Assembly (NCBI RefSeq): GCF_905171765.1
Contig: NC_053391.1
Location: 690,055,257-690,119,256 of the forward strand
DNA length: 64,000 nucleotides
Reading direction: 5' to 3'
Origin: Bufo bufo
Taxonomy: Eukaryota; Chordata; Amphibia; Anura; Bufonidae
The position numbers and the translations under genes were made by a program. Below, piece after piece: positions 21,161 through 32,769 of this stretch. The notes beneath the pieces are model-generated. The model was not told the DNA's origin. It was given only the letters and a program-made list of their open reading frames with translations, and made no database searches. Every line of letters starts with the position of its first letter. The first letter of the stretch is position 1.

Positions 21161-24100
21161 CTGGACCAGGTGTAGCCCCGCCCATCAGCTCGGAGTAGTG
21201 CAGGGACAGGAAGCAGCTGAAGTGAGGGACAGTGTTAGGAATCTCATCTGGCTATTTGTTCTGTGGGTGACCTATAGTGAAGTTTTGTGGGTGCAATACA
21301 CCAGCTTTGCACCACTGACACAAAAATATAATAGTTAATCTGTCTGTTAGATCGGTGGGTGACATTTACCCATTTTTGGTGTGAGGTACACCTGCACTGC
21401 ATATGTAATGCCCCAGAGGTGCCTTACCACCTTTTACACCTTACTTGAGCCTAACCCCTGCCAAGGAAGGGTGTGCAGCAGGCCCTCGTCCCTGCTGGAC
21501 GGGCCCTGCCAAAGCCAGCAGAGCACCATCAGCTCTGCTGGAACAAGAGCAAAGAGCCTCAGAAGTCAGGAGGAAAGGTTCCCTGGATACAGATAAACAC
21601 AAAGATAAAGATACAGATAAAGACAGAGTGAGACTACAGAAAGTTGAGTACAACAGAAAGGAAAAGTTTCTATTTAATCCTGTCAGCACAGCAGAGCTAG
21701 AGAGTAGCACATGTAGCAGTGCCGATTGTGTTTGCCTGCCAAAAACTTGCTGGTAACCAAGATAAAGCTGGAAGATTGCTTACCGATGACTGTTTATGTA
21801 AGTAAAGCTGCTGTTCAATGTTATACAAAGTCTGGTCTCCATTTCTTTCTTCGTTCCCTTTACCAACTATCCCTTTTATGCAACGGATGACCACGCCTGC
21901 AGTTCCAGTGTATCCAGGTAGGAGCACCGTGACACGTGCACAGCCACACTTAAAGGGACATTCTAGGCTACCCTTACACCACTCTGGCATTCCTACTATG
22001 AGTACCACCATATCACTAAAAAGGGGGCCCTGTGCCCTTGTTGCTGCAATGCAAACTTTTAACACTTTTACCATCTTAAAGGGACCCCTTGCCCCATGTT
22101 CGGCCCATCGCACATACGTGACAGGAAAATTATTATAGTTAATCTGTCTGTTGGTTCGGTGGGTGACCTCAAAGAATGAGGAGAGCATCAAATAAGGGAC
22201 GTGGCCCTGGTGAGCCCCAAGTCATGCAGCAGTCTCTTCTGCTTTTTGATGACTCTGTTAGCAGGGTTTCCCAGGGCCATCCACCTAGCCCTGCCCCAGA
22301 AGTGGAAGAGATTGAGTGCACCGATGCCCAAGCACTTATGTTTCAAGGTGAGTACATGGAAGGACCACCGCAGCACGTCTCGGATGATGCCGAAACACAG
22401 GTGCCAACTGCTGGGGCTTTCAAAAGTGTGCAGACCGACAAGGAGGGCAGGGGTGAAGACTGGGTGGAAGATGATGTGGAGGACGATGAGGTCCTCGACC
22501 CAACATGGAATCAAGGTCATGTGAGTGACGTGCACAGTTCGGAGGAAGAGGCGGTGGTCGCACAGAGCCACCAGCACAGCAGAAGAGGGAGCAGGGTGCA
22601 AAAGTAGAGTGGCTGTCCCCTAGACAGTATGCCTGCTACTGCTCACCGTATCCAGGGACCGAGCACACCAAAACCAGCTCCAAGGAGTTCCCTGGCGTGG
22701 AAGTTCTTTAGACAATGTGCTGACGACAAGACACGAGTGGTTTGCACGCTGTGCAACCAGAGCCTGAAGCGAGGCATAAATGTTCTCAACCTGAGCACAA
22801 CCTGCATGACCAGGCATCTGAGTGCAAAGCACGAGCTGCAGTGGAGTAGACACCTCAAAAACCAAGAAAAGTATCTGGCTCCTCCTGCTTCCTCTTCTGC
22901 TGCAGTCTTGGCCTCTTCATCCACCTCTGGAGTGACAGTGCCACCTGCCACCCCGCAAACAGAGGATCTGCCAGCAACACCAACACCTTGTTCACCAAGC
23001 ATCTCCACAATGTCCCACGGAAGCGTTCAGCTGTCTATCTTCCAAACACTGGAGCGAAAGAGGAAGTACCCCCCTACCCACCCGCGATCCCTGGCCCTTT
23101 GAAAAGCTGTCATTCCATCTGGTGGAGACGGAGAGTTTTAAAGGCCTTATGGCGGTGGCTGTCCCACAGTACGTCGTGCCCAGCCGCCACTACTTTTCCA
23201 GTAGAGCCATCCCTTCCCTGCACAACCAAGTAGGGGACAAAATCATTTGTGCACTGTGCAACGTCATCTGTGGCAAGGTGCACCTGACTACAGATACGTG
23301 GACCAGTAAGCACGGTCAGGGGCGTTATATCTCCATAACAGCACACTGGGTAAATGCAGTGGCGGCTGTGCCTGAGGCGGATAGCAGTTTGGCGCACGTC
23401 CTTCCACCACCAAGGATTGCAGGGCGCTTCAGTTTGCCTCCTGTTGCTTCCTCCTCCTACTCTGCTTCCTCATCCTCTACCAGCTCCTCATCCGGTCAGC
23501 GTAACACCTTCACTACCAACTTCAGCACAGCCAGTGGTAAACGACAGCAGGCCGTTCTGAAACTGATGTGTTTGGGGGACAAACCCCACACCGGGCAGGA
23601 GCTGTGGACGGACCTTGAACAACAGACCGATGAGTGGTTGGTGCCAGTCAGCCTCAAGCCCGGCCTGGCGGTGTGCGATAATGGGCGAAATCTCGAAGCA
23701 GCTCTGGGACTAGCCGGTTTGATGCACATCCCTTGCCTGGCGCATGTGCTGAATTTGGTGGTGCAGAAATTCCTTAAAAATTACCCCGATATGTCAGAGC
23801 TGCTGCATAAAGTGTGGGCCGTCTGTGCGCGCTTTCGGCGTTCTCACCGCCTCATATGCGACGTGCCCACCAGGTGGAACTCCACCTTGCACATGCTGGC
23901 CAGACTGTGTGAGCAGCAGCAGGCCATAGTGGAGTTTCAGCTGCAGCACGCACGGGTGAGTCACTCTGCGGATCAGACCCACTTCACCACCGAGTAGGCC
24001 TCCATCCGGGACGTGTGTGCCGTGTTGCGCTGTTTCGAGTACTCCACCAACATGGCCAGTGGCAATAATGCCGTTCTCAGCGTTACTGTCCCACTTCTAT

Positions 24101-24639
24101 GTCTCCTTGAAAAAACGCTTCTGGCGATGATGGAAGAGGATGTGGCACAGGAGGAGGAGGAGGAAGAGGGATCACTTCCACTGTTATCAGGCCAGTCATT
24201 CACAAGTGGCTCGGACGGTGGGTTCCTGCACCAACAGAGGCCAGGTACACAACTGTCCAGCAAGGGCACAGTTCTGCAGGATGAGGAAGAGGAGGAACCG
24301 TGTTCACAGCAGGGTGGCACCCAAAGCAGCTCATGGCCATCACTGGTGCGTGGCTGGGGGGATACAGAGGACACAGACAATACACCTCCCACCAGGGGCG
24401 GACACTGGCAGCAGAGGGCCCCTGTGCAAAGAATGTGCCTGGGCCCCCCAACCACACATATAGAAATAAACATAGGCCATAGGTAAAGATTAATACAATA
24501 AGGTGTGGCAGCAGAAGGGACCCCAATTTGTCATCTTCCCCCAATCCTACAGGGAGAGGAAGGGGTGATCAGTCGCTCAAAGATAGGGGAAACCCTTCAG
24601 ATACTGTGGTGCGTATTAATGTCCTCTTAATGCTCCTAC

Positions 24640-25950
24640 ATAGTTATTTTTGCCCCTTTGTGCCAGCACACAGTAGTAATATCCACATTGTGCCCCCTCC
24701 ACAGTAGCTATGGACAGATATGTACCCCCGCAGTAGTTATGCCAGATATCTGCCCCCTCACAGTAATTATGCCCAGATATGTGCCCCCCACAGTAGTTAT
24801 GCCCAGATACGTGCCCACCACAGTAGTTATGCCAGATTATTTGCCCATCACAGTAGTTATGCTAGATTATGTGTCCTTCACAGTAGTTATGCCAGATATG
24901 TGCCCCCTCACAGTAGTTATGCCAGATTATGTGCCCCCTAACAGTAGTTATGGCCAGATATGTGCCCCCTCAAAGTAATTGTGACACATTATGTGCCCCC
25001 TCACAGTATTTATGCCCAGATATGTGCCAACTTCACAGTAGTTATGGCAGATATGTGCCCCCCTCACAGTAGTTATGCCAGATTATGTGCCCCTCACAGT
25101 AGTTATGGCCAGATATGTGCCCCTCACAGTAGTTATGGTCAGATATGTGCCCCTCACAGTAGTTATGGCCAGATATATGCCCCCTCACAGTAGTTATGGC
25201 CAGATATGCGCCCCCTCACAGTAGTTATGGCAGATATGTGCCCCCTCACAGTAGTTATGGCCAGATATGTGCCCCCTCACAGTATTTATGGCCAGATATG
25301 TGCCTCCTTTACAGTAGCTATGCCCAGATATTGTCCCCCCTTCACAGTAGTTATGTCCAGATATGTGCCCCTCACAGTAGTTATGTCCAGATATGTGCCC
25401 CCTCACAGTAGTTATGTCCAGATATGTGCCCCCTCACAGTAGTTATGCCAGATTATGTGTCCCCTTCACAGTAGCTATGCCCAGATATTATTCCCCCCCC
25501 TCACAGTAGTTATGGCCAGAAATGTGCCCCTCACAGTAGTTATGTCCAGATATGTGCCCCCCTCACAGTAGTTATGGCCAGATAGGTGCCCCCTCACAGT
25601 AGTTATGGCTAGATATGTGCCGCCTTTACAGTAGCTATGCCCAGATATTGTCACCCCTTCACAGCAGTTATGTCCAGATATGTGCCCCCCTCACAGTAGT
25701 TATATCCAGATATGTGCCTCCTCACAGTAGTTATGCCAGATTATGTGCCCCCTAACAGTAGTTATGCCCAGATATTATCCCCCCTCCTCACAGTAGTTAT
25801 GTCCAGAAATGTGCCCCTCACAGTAGTTATGGCCAGATATGTGCCCCACCCACACAAGTAGTTATGTCCAGATATGCGCCCCCTCACAGTAGTTATGTCC
25901 AGATTTGTGCCCCTCACAGTAGTTATTGCCAGACATATGCCTCCTCACAC
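24640..25950. repeat. 31-bp minisatellite, about 42 copies
   Basis: The unit CACAGTAGTTATGGCCAGAT plus ATGTGCCCCCT repeats for 1.3 kb with many small indels in the C-run and GCC/GTC/GC variants. It lies inside the 24391-26800 insertion. Proteins read through it are artefacts. Confidence 0.93.
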
Positions 25951-26134
25951 AGACCTATTGAAATGAAGGGGTCAGGATTCAGTCTGGATGATATGCATTT
26001 ACACTGGCGCTGGATGCGCTGAAGTTATGGAGAGGCCGGCGCCTCTTCATAACATGAGCAGAACCACTTCCAGTTTAGGGGTTATTAAGACCGGTCTCTA
26101 AAAACGCCGGTCTGGGCAACACTTTTAACCCATT

Positions 26135-26505
26135 TACAAGACACGGACCATATGTATTTTATGATCTGCAAATTACGGATGACGCCCATGTGCCATCTGC
26201 ATTTTTTTGCAGACCTATTAACTAGCCTGCATGTTGCGGACCAGTATAGGACATGTCACATTTTCTATCCTTTGCGGAACAGACATACGGATGCGGAAAG
26301 CAAATGACTTCCATGTGCTTTCTGCATCAGTATGTCCGTTCTGCACAAGATGGAAAATGTGACATGTCCTATATTTCTCTACAAAATGCGGACTGCAGAC
26401 CCATTTAAGTTAATGGGTTTGCAAAAATATACAGATCGCACATGGACGGCATACGCATCTTGCCGATCCGTGGACCGCAAAATACATTGTTAATGTAGCC
26501 TCACA
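26135..26505. repeat. MITE-like imperfect palindrome
   Basis: Inverse-related blocks such as GGACATGTCACATTTTCTAT and GAAAATGTGACATGTCC, together with GCGGACC / GGACCGC pairs, resemble the 19463-19791 MITE interior. The ends are decayed. Confidence 0.5.
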
Positions 26506-28015
26506 GTATGTGGGTAAGGGACAGTCACAGGAGGGCCAGAGGGGGACAGGTGGGATGGGTAGGGTAAAAAACAACAACATGCCAAGTCAAGTTCAGTGTC
26601 TGGCAGAGACAGTGGTCACTGGGTCAGCCTCTGCTCCTCACTCACTTCCTCCTATGTTGCTGCAGGCCTCACACATTAAGCTCCAGAAGCGCTAGGAGAG
26701 GATCACATGTGGGCGGGGCTACCAACAGGGGGCGGAGCTACTGACATTACCAGATGGGAGGCGGGGCTACGACACAGTGAAGGGGCTCAGCACAGACCTG
26801 GCTGACGCTGCCCACCACACAGCAGGACGCGCTGCTGGATCCCCGTTACAAGGACAACGTACCATCCTTAATTCCATCACTGGAGCGTGATAGTAAGATG
26901 CGCGAGTAGAAGCACACGCTGGTAGACGCGCTGCTGGTGGCATTCCCACCTGACAGCGGGGGCACAGTGGAAGCACAAGGCGAAGGCAGAGAACGAGGAA
27001 GAAGTCACCAACACAGTTGGGGCACCGCCAGCACCTCAGAAGGCAGGGTTAGCTTGGCCGAAATGTGGAAAAGCTTTGTCAGCACGCCACAACAACCAGC
27101 ACCACCATCTGATATGGAACGTCTTAGCAGGAGGCAGCATTTCACCAACATGGTGGAGCAGTATGTGTGCACACACCTACACGTACTGAATGACGGGTCT
27201 GCCCCCTTCAACTTCTGGGTCTCCAAATTGGGCACATGGCCTGAGCTTGCCCTTTACGCCTTGGAGGTGCTGGCCAGCCCTGCAGCCAGTGTATTGTCTG
27301 AACGTGTGTTTAGCACGGCAGGGGGCGTCATCACAGACAAGCGCAGCCGCCTGTCCACAGCCAACGTGGACAAGCTCACGTTCATTAAAATGAACCAGGC
27401 ATGGATCCCTCAGGACTTGTCTGTACCTTGTGCAGAATAGACATGTATACCGGCACTAACCAGCCATTGTTATACTGCAGAGCAATTTCTCTTTGCGTTC
27501 TCTTTTCCATTTCCCAATGTTTTGGGGCCTTTTCAAATTTTTAAAAAATAAATGTCTTGGCTATCTCCTCCACCGCCGCTTCCACCTACACTGCCACGTC
27601 TACCGCCTCCTCCGCCTCCTACTCCACTTTGACCTTCACCTCCTAGTTCAAGATTATTATTATTTTTTTTTTTATACTCTATGTTTTTTTAAGTCATTTC
27701 CCTATCCAGATTTGTTTGCAGGGAAATTGTACTGCTCTTACCCCCATTTTGCTTCCTTTTGCAGCCCACTAGCCCGTACTATGACTATTTTACAGCCATT
27801 TTAGTGCACCAAAGTTCAGGTCCCCATTGACTTCAATGGGGTTTGGGTTCAGGTTTAAGTTCGGGTCAAGTTCGGGTCCCGAACCTGAACTTTGACCCGA
27901 AGTTCGGCTGAACCCGGCGAACCCAAACATCCACGGGTCCACTCATCCCTATTCATAGACAGAGGGCACTTACACTTCATGGTTACGGAGACAATGGGCA
28001 CTCAGCTTTGCGGTT

Positions 28016-28860
28016 GCAGTCATTCACACAGAGGCACTATCCTTGCAACCCAATGTAGTTCTTGTATGAGTCCCTAGACAGACCTTATTCATACAGGAGC
28101 AATGTAAGGCCAGTTCTGCCAGATGGTGGATCCTGCTCCGTGGCATCCCATGGGCAGACTGGAGATATCTTACCAGTTTTATTTCTCGCCTGATCCACTG
28201 CAACTCCAGTTTTACGATCCACGCTTTGCCAGTCTCCATTGTGGACCAACTTGTCTCTTGTGGCCATCTTTGAATCATCACCCAGTTATTTTGCTTCAGG
28301 GCTGGTCACCGTCCTTCTTCAGGGCACTGGCCATCTTCTTTAGCTTGACAGTTGTAGTCATTTATGCAGAAGCACAGTCCTTGCAACCCAATGTAGTTCT
28401 TGTATTCGTCCCTAAAGGGACCTTGCTGACACAGGAGCAATGTAAGGCCAATTCTGCCAGATGATGGATCCTGCTCTGTGGCATGCCATGGGCAGACTGG
28501 AGATATCTTACCAGATTAATTTCTCGCTTGGTCCACTGCAGCTCTCCAGATGTAGCGATCCACGCTTTGCCAGTCTCCATTGTGGGCCAACTTGTATCTT
28601 GTGGCTGTCTTTGAATCACCGCCCAGACAGGTATTTCACTTCAGAGCTGGTCACTGGCCTTCTTCGGGGCACCGGCCTTCTTCAGCTTGATGGTTGCAGT
28701 CATTCACACAGAGGCACAGTCCTTGCAACCCAATGGAGTTCTTGTAATAGTCTCTAGGGGTCCTCCACGATACAGGGGCGATGTAAAGCCAGTTCAAGTA
28801 GAGTACATTCCCAGCAAGACAACCCATTGGCACCTGTGGGTCCACTGTATTATGATATAG
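28016..28860. repeat. 340-bp tandem repeat, about 2.5 copies
   Basis: CCTTGCAACCCAATG(T/G)AGTTCTTGTA recurs near 28044, 28379 and 28724, each followed by the same block (CAGGAGCAATGTAAGGCCAG, then GCCATGGGCAGACTGGAGAT and CCACGCTTTGCCAGTCTCCA). Spacing is 335-345 bp. The third copy is partial. The minus frames of two copies are similar, but this follows from the duplication and I recognise no protein. Confidence 0.85.
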
Positions 28861-28864
28861 TCAC

Positions 28865-29610
28865 AGAGCACCCCCTACAGGAGCAGACGTGACTTAGAAA
28901 CCAATTCGGGAAGATGAATGGCGATGACCATGAAGTAATCTGGGCTACGTCACTAAGATGGTCGCCTGGTGTCATTAAGGGGTGGAGGTGAAATCAGCTG
29001 AGAAGTTATAAAATATATGTAGACTCTGTTCACACATATCCATTTTTCCCTGTTAATGTCCATTCTAGAACGGAGAGTAGTGTAGCCCGGAGAGGCAGTC
29101 TGTCATACAGAAATTTACTCTACGGAGGACATTTATGAAGCCCAATGTGCCAGTCCAGTGGTGCCAAAAAGTCCCAAAAAAAATTGAAAGCCCGATTTTG
29201 CTTTTTCTGGAAAATAGGTGGGGCTATAGGTGTGGCCTAAGCAGTAGAGCAGTCATGTGTCCTTGACACGAGCCACGGATGAGGAGATAAGCTACAATTT
29301 CTTAACATGCGCAGTAAGGGTTCTGTACACGTTCACAATTGTGGCGCACGGCGCAGGCTGAAGTTATCAGGCCCAGTCAAGTGCAGGATTCTGACGCCAA
29401 GCCCTGACAGTCCTATAAGGAGAGAAGGAGCTTCATCGACACAGGGGGGGCAAAGGTTGCTCTAAAGTGCTAGAGCCTGCCTTCGGTGCACCAAACTGTG
29501 CTTATTAAGGGTTTTTGTGGCAGGGTGTGATCTCCACTGAAATCTGCAACCATCGATATCTAGGTGCAGCCCTGCCAGGACCTTCCACCTCAGTGACATC
29601 ACCACAGACA
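28865..29610. other. Unidentified DNA, no gene seen
   Basis: No transposon protein or terminal repeat recognised. It joins the 340-bp tandem repeat to a hAT fragment at about 29613 (CAGGGGCGGATTGGCCATAG), which is cut off after about 70 bp by the CR1 tail. Confidence 0.4.
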
Positions 29611-29682
29611 GGGGCGGATTGGCCATAGACCTTACAGGGAAATTTCCTGGTGGGCTGATGCCCAGGGGTCCTCCTAAACATA

Positions 29683-31236
29683 GAAACATAGAATATGTCA
29701 GCAGATAAGAACCATTTGGCCCATCTAGTCTGCCCAATATACTGAGTACTATGGATAGCCCCTGGCCCTATCTTATATGAAGGATAGCCTTATGCCTATC
29801 CCATGCATGCTTAAACTCCTTCACTGTATTTGCAGCTACCACTTCTGCAGGAAGGCTATTCCATGCATCCACTACTCTCTCAGTAAAGTAATACTTCCTG
29901 ATATTACTTTTAAACCTTTGCCCCTCTAATTTAAAACTGTGTCCTCTTGTAGCAGTTTTTCTTCTTTTAAATATTCTCTCCTCTTTTACCTTGCTGATTC
30001 CCTTTATGTATTTAGCAGTTTCTCTCATATCCCCTCTGTCTCGTCTTTCTTCCAAGCTATACATGTTAAGGTCCTTTAATCTTTCCTGGTAAGTTTTATC
30101 CTGCAATCCATGTACCAGTTTAGTAGCTCTTCTCTGAACTCTCTCCAAAGTATCAATATCCTTCTGGAGATATGGCCTCCAGTACTGCGCACAATACTCC
30201 AAATGAGGTCTTACTAGTGCTCTGTAGAGCGGCATGAGCACCTCCCTCTTTGTACTAGTAATGCCTCTCCCTATACACCCAAGCATTCTGCTAGCATTTC
30301 CTGCTGCTCTATGACATTGTCTACCTACCTTTAAGTCTTCTGAAATAATGACCCCTAAATCCCTTTCCTCAGATACTGAGGTTAGGACTGTATCACTGAT
30401 GGTATATTCTGCTCTTGGGTTTTTACGCCCCAGGTGCATTATCTTGCACTTATCAACATTAAATTTTAGTTGCCAGATTTTTGACCATTCCTCTAGTTTT
30501 CCTAAATCCTTTTCCATTTGGTGTTTCCCTCCAGGAACATCAACCCTGTAACAAATCTTTGTGTCATCAGCAAAAAGACACACCTTACCATCGAGGCCTT
30601 CTGCAATTTCGCTGATAAAGATATTAAACAATATGGGTCCCAGAACAGATCCCTGAGGTACCCCACTGGTAACAAGACCTTGGTCTGAATATACTCCATT
30701 GACTACAACCCTCTGTTGCCTGTCCCTCAGCCACTGCCTAATACATTCAACAATATGGGAGTCCAAGCCCAAAGACTGCACTTTATTGATAAGCCTTCTA
30801 TGTGGGACAGTATCAAAAGCCTTACTAAAGTCTAGATAAGCGATGTCTACTGCACCTCCGCCATCTATTATTTTAGTCACCCAATCAAAAAAATCTATAA
30901 GATTTGTTTGACATGATCTCCCTGAAGTAAACCCATGCTGTTTTTCATCTTCCAATCCATGGGATTTTAGATGTTCCACAATCCTCTCCTTAAATATGGT
31001 TTCCATTAATTTCCCCACTATTGATGTCAGGCTTACTGGCCTATAGTTGCCCGATTCCTCCCTACTACCTTTCTTGTGAATGGGCACAACATTTGCTAAT
31101 TTCCAATCTTCTGGGACGACTCCTGTTACCAGTGATTGGTTAAATAAATCTGTTAATGGTTTTGCTAGTTCACCGCTGAGCTCTTTTAATAGCTTTGGGT
31201 GTATCCCATCAGGCCCCTGTGACTTACTGAACCCTC
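29683..31236 (-). mobile_element. CR1-type LINE, 5'-truncated, young
   Basis: Minus-strand 3' part of a CR1-like LINE, from its tail (ACATAGAAACATAGAATATG at 29683) to about 31236, where it is cut just upstream of the RT core. The RT frame has no stops. It is a different subfamily from the 4548-9069 copy. Typical target-primed 5' truncation. Confidence 0.9.
29768..31236 (-). CDS. CR1-type reverse transcriptase, partial but open
   Basis: Copies LINE RNA into DNA at the nick. The frame is open from the truncation point (SQGPDGIHPKLLKEL) to a stop at 29768, about 490 codons. Motifs: NYRPVSLTSIVGKL; AYLDFSKAFDTVPH (motif A); SGVPQGSVLGPILFNIF (motif B); LFADDTKIC (motif C, both aspartates present); and the conserved CR1 C-terminal stretch AWNSLPAEVV. 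No start codon of its own survives because the endonuclease half is missing. The copy is dead as an element despite the intact RT. Confidence 0.92.
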
Positions 31237-31533
31237 CTCAGGGCAGCCAGTGGAAGTTTTTGGGGATGTACTTTGTGATGGACTGTGGTACTTGGCTCTG
31301 TTGTGGTGGTATAATGTACTGCAATATGGTATTGCTGGCCCTGCCCCAACTACAAAACGGGGCCACTTTTAGTTTTAAATAAATATGGCTGTCTCTCGGT
31401 AGTTTGCAGGTTCTTCTACTTCACTAGTGCTGCGCACACATATATACAGTATATAGACACTTTAATAAAATATGACATGTAATAATAATCCCCAAATATA
31501 ATATAATAGAGGTCCTTGTATTATATTGATAGA
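31237..31533. other. Unidentified AT-rich DNA between CR1 and PLE C
   Basis: No gene or terminal repeat recognised. It ends where the inverted homology with 49134 begins (CGCTGATCCCAATTAAACGC). Confidence 0.5.
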
Positions 31534-32118
31534 CGCTGATCCCAATTAAACGCGGAGCTCACGCATATATAAAAATAAAATCGGTCAAAACATATACAAG
31601 TACAAATAAGACAAATGCGGTTTTCATGTGCGGTTACCTGTGGTCCGGTGATATCGATTTCTATGTCTCTCTTGATGTAGATAGGCTGAGATATCTCCAC
31701 TATGTTCACCTGTCTATTTGGATAAATATACCCGCTTGCAGTGGATTCACATTTGTAGGGTACATATGTAAAGCGCTTGCAGTTGACTCCCAGTTGTATG
31801 TATACGCACTAATATGCGCTCATTGAATCCATGTTTGCAAATAGCAAGGAAATCCAAATTAGTCAGTTATATTCAGAAGACACTCATTGACATCCACACC
31901 TGAATGTAGCTGATATTCTGTATAACTCACGACCTTGTGAAGCTTCTCAAGCTGATATTTAATACAGCCTCTTGGTATGGGTCTCTGTCGTGCCGTTCTC
32001 CGCTATGGTTTTGCCGGCGCTTGCGCTTTGAGATCGCCGGGACGCCGACTTCAGCTATTAAATTTACTTCGCTGTATCAGCAATAAACCACCGTCCACAC
32101 TGTCTGCACACAACTGCC

Positions 32119-32160
32119 ACCAGACGCGTTTCGGAACGCGTATCTCCCTTCCTCAGTGGT
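32119..32160 (-). ncRNA. Hammerhead ribozyme motif, PLE C left copy
   Basis: On the minus strand: CCA, CTGAGGA core, GGGA...TTCC helix II, GAAA, a minimal helix III (C-GC-G), then TC and TGG closing helix I. This fits a type I hammerhead with one-base-pair helix III, the kind known from PLEs. Helix I is short (4-5 bp), and an A bulge lies at the base of helix II. Cleavage is predicted after the C in GTC. Confidence 0.65.
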
Positions 32161-32769
32161 ATAAAATCTGAAATGGATATTGGGACCTCATATTTAAACT
32201 GATTCATGTGAAATCCAAACTCTGGGCTGGATCTTCTTATCCTAGATGGTAAAAGATCATTCAATGTTCTAATAATCTGTGGTCCGGATCGACCTGATTT
32301 GCTGATGTAAAATAAAACATGATTTACATGTTGCGTTTTCACGTCCCATTTGTCACAAAGCAATCCGAGGCTCCACAGTTTATGCATGCCATTAGTGTCC
32401 ATGATAACGTGGCATCATTTACACAATGCGTTTTTATGTACCACTTGTAATTTCTTAACTGTTTATATGATTCTGAATGGAATGCAAACATACAGTTGTG
32501 TTCAGAATAATAGCAGTCAGACATCACTAACCTGATCAATCACTGTTTTTGGTAGAAATGATATTTCTACATGGCAAATAATTTACTAGCAGGTATAGTA
32601 GAGTAATAGAAACCCAACAGACCCAACAGTCATGACATGCATGCTGCTGATTCTGTGGAATTGAATCACTAATTGAAAGGGGCATGTTCAAAATACTAGC
32701 AGTGTGGAGTTCAATGAGTGAGGTCATTCATTCTTTGAAAAACAGGTGGCAATTACTGCCCTTATTTAA

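Larger units (their letters stand above)
24391..26800. mobile_element. Insertion inside hAT, CAGGGGCGGAC left end
   Basis: The hAT protein frame stops matching at about 24391, where CAGGGGCGGACACTGGCAGC begins, like other CAGGGGCG hAT-type ends here (6715, 29613). Transposase sequence resumes near 26820. The expected inverse right end was not found, so the right limit is approximate and that end may be lost. Content: a 31-bp minisatellite and a MITE-like palindrome. No protein. Confidence 0.6.
22176..27440 (+). pseudogene. BED-hAT transposase (stops, frameshift, insertion)
   Basis: Pieces in order. N-terminal acidic region 22176-22607 (MRRASNKGRGPG...), ended by a TAG. BED finger about 22690-22850 (WKFFRQC, CTLCNQ, MTRHLSAKHE). 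A frameshift near 23105. Catalytic part 23122-23997 (VHLTTDTWTSKHGQGRY, VCDNGRNLEAALG, PCLAHVLNLVVQKFL, VPTRWNSTLHMLARLCEQQ), ended by a TAG. An acidic stretch 24013-24390. A foreign insertion to about 26800. Then LLDPRYKDNV (about 26833), a stop in the next region, and hATC 26937-27440 (LALYALEVLASPAASVLSER, VFSTAGG). Compared with the relative at 57487-57873, about 110 residues after GRGPG are deleted. Not functional. Confidence 0.88.
20897..27951 (+). mobile_element. Decayed hAT transposon (TAGTGTTGAGCG ends), plus strand
   Basis: The left end is TAGTGTTGAGCGAACCCGAA; the right end, inverted, is TAGGGATGAGTGGACCCG. The flanking octamers CTCACAGA (20889-20896) and TTCATAGA (27952-27959) agree at 6 of 8 positions. 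The inner ends hold palindromic CGAACTT/AAGTTCG blocks. It encodes a broken BED-hAT transposase and carries a foreign insertion (24391 to about 26800). A relative lies at 49130-58671. Confidence 0.88.

Noticed and set aside
24391..26820. Complete hAT element with paired ends
   Set aside because: The left end looks like CAGGGGCGG hAT termini, but no inverse right end exists near 26800, and CCTCCCAC versus CTGCCCAC is too weak to call a duplication.
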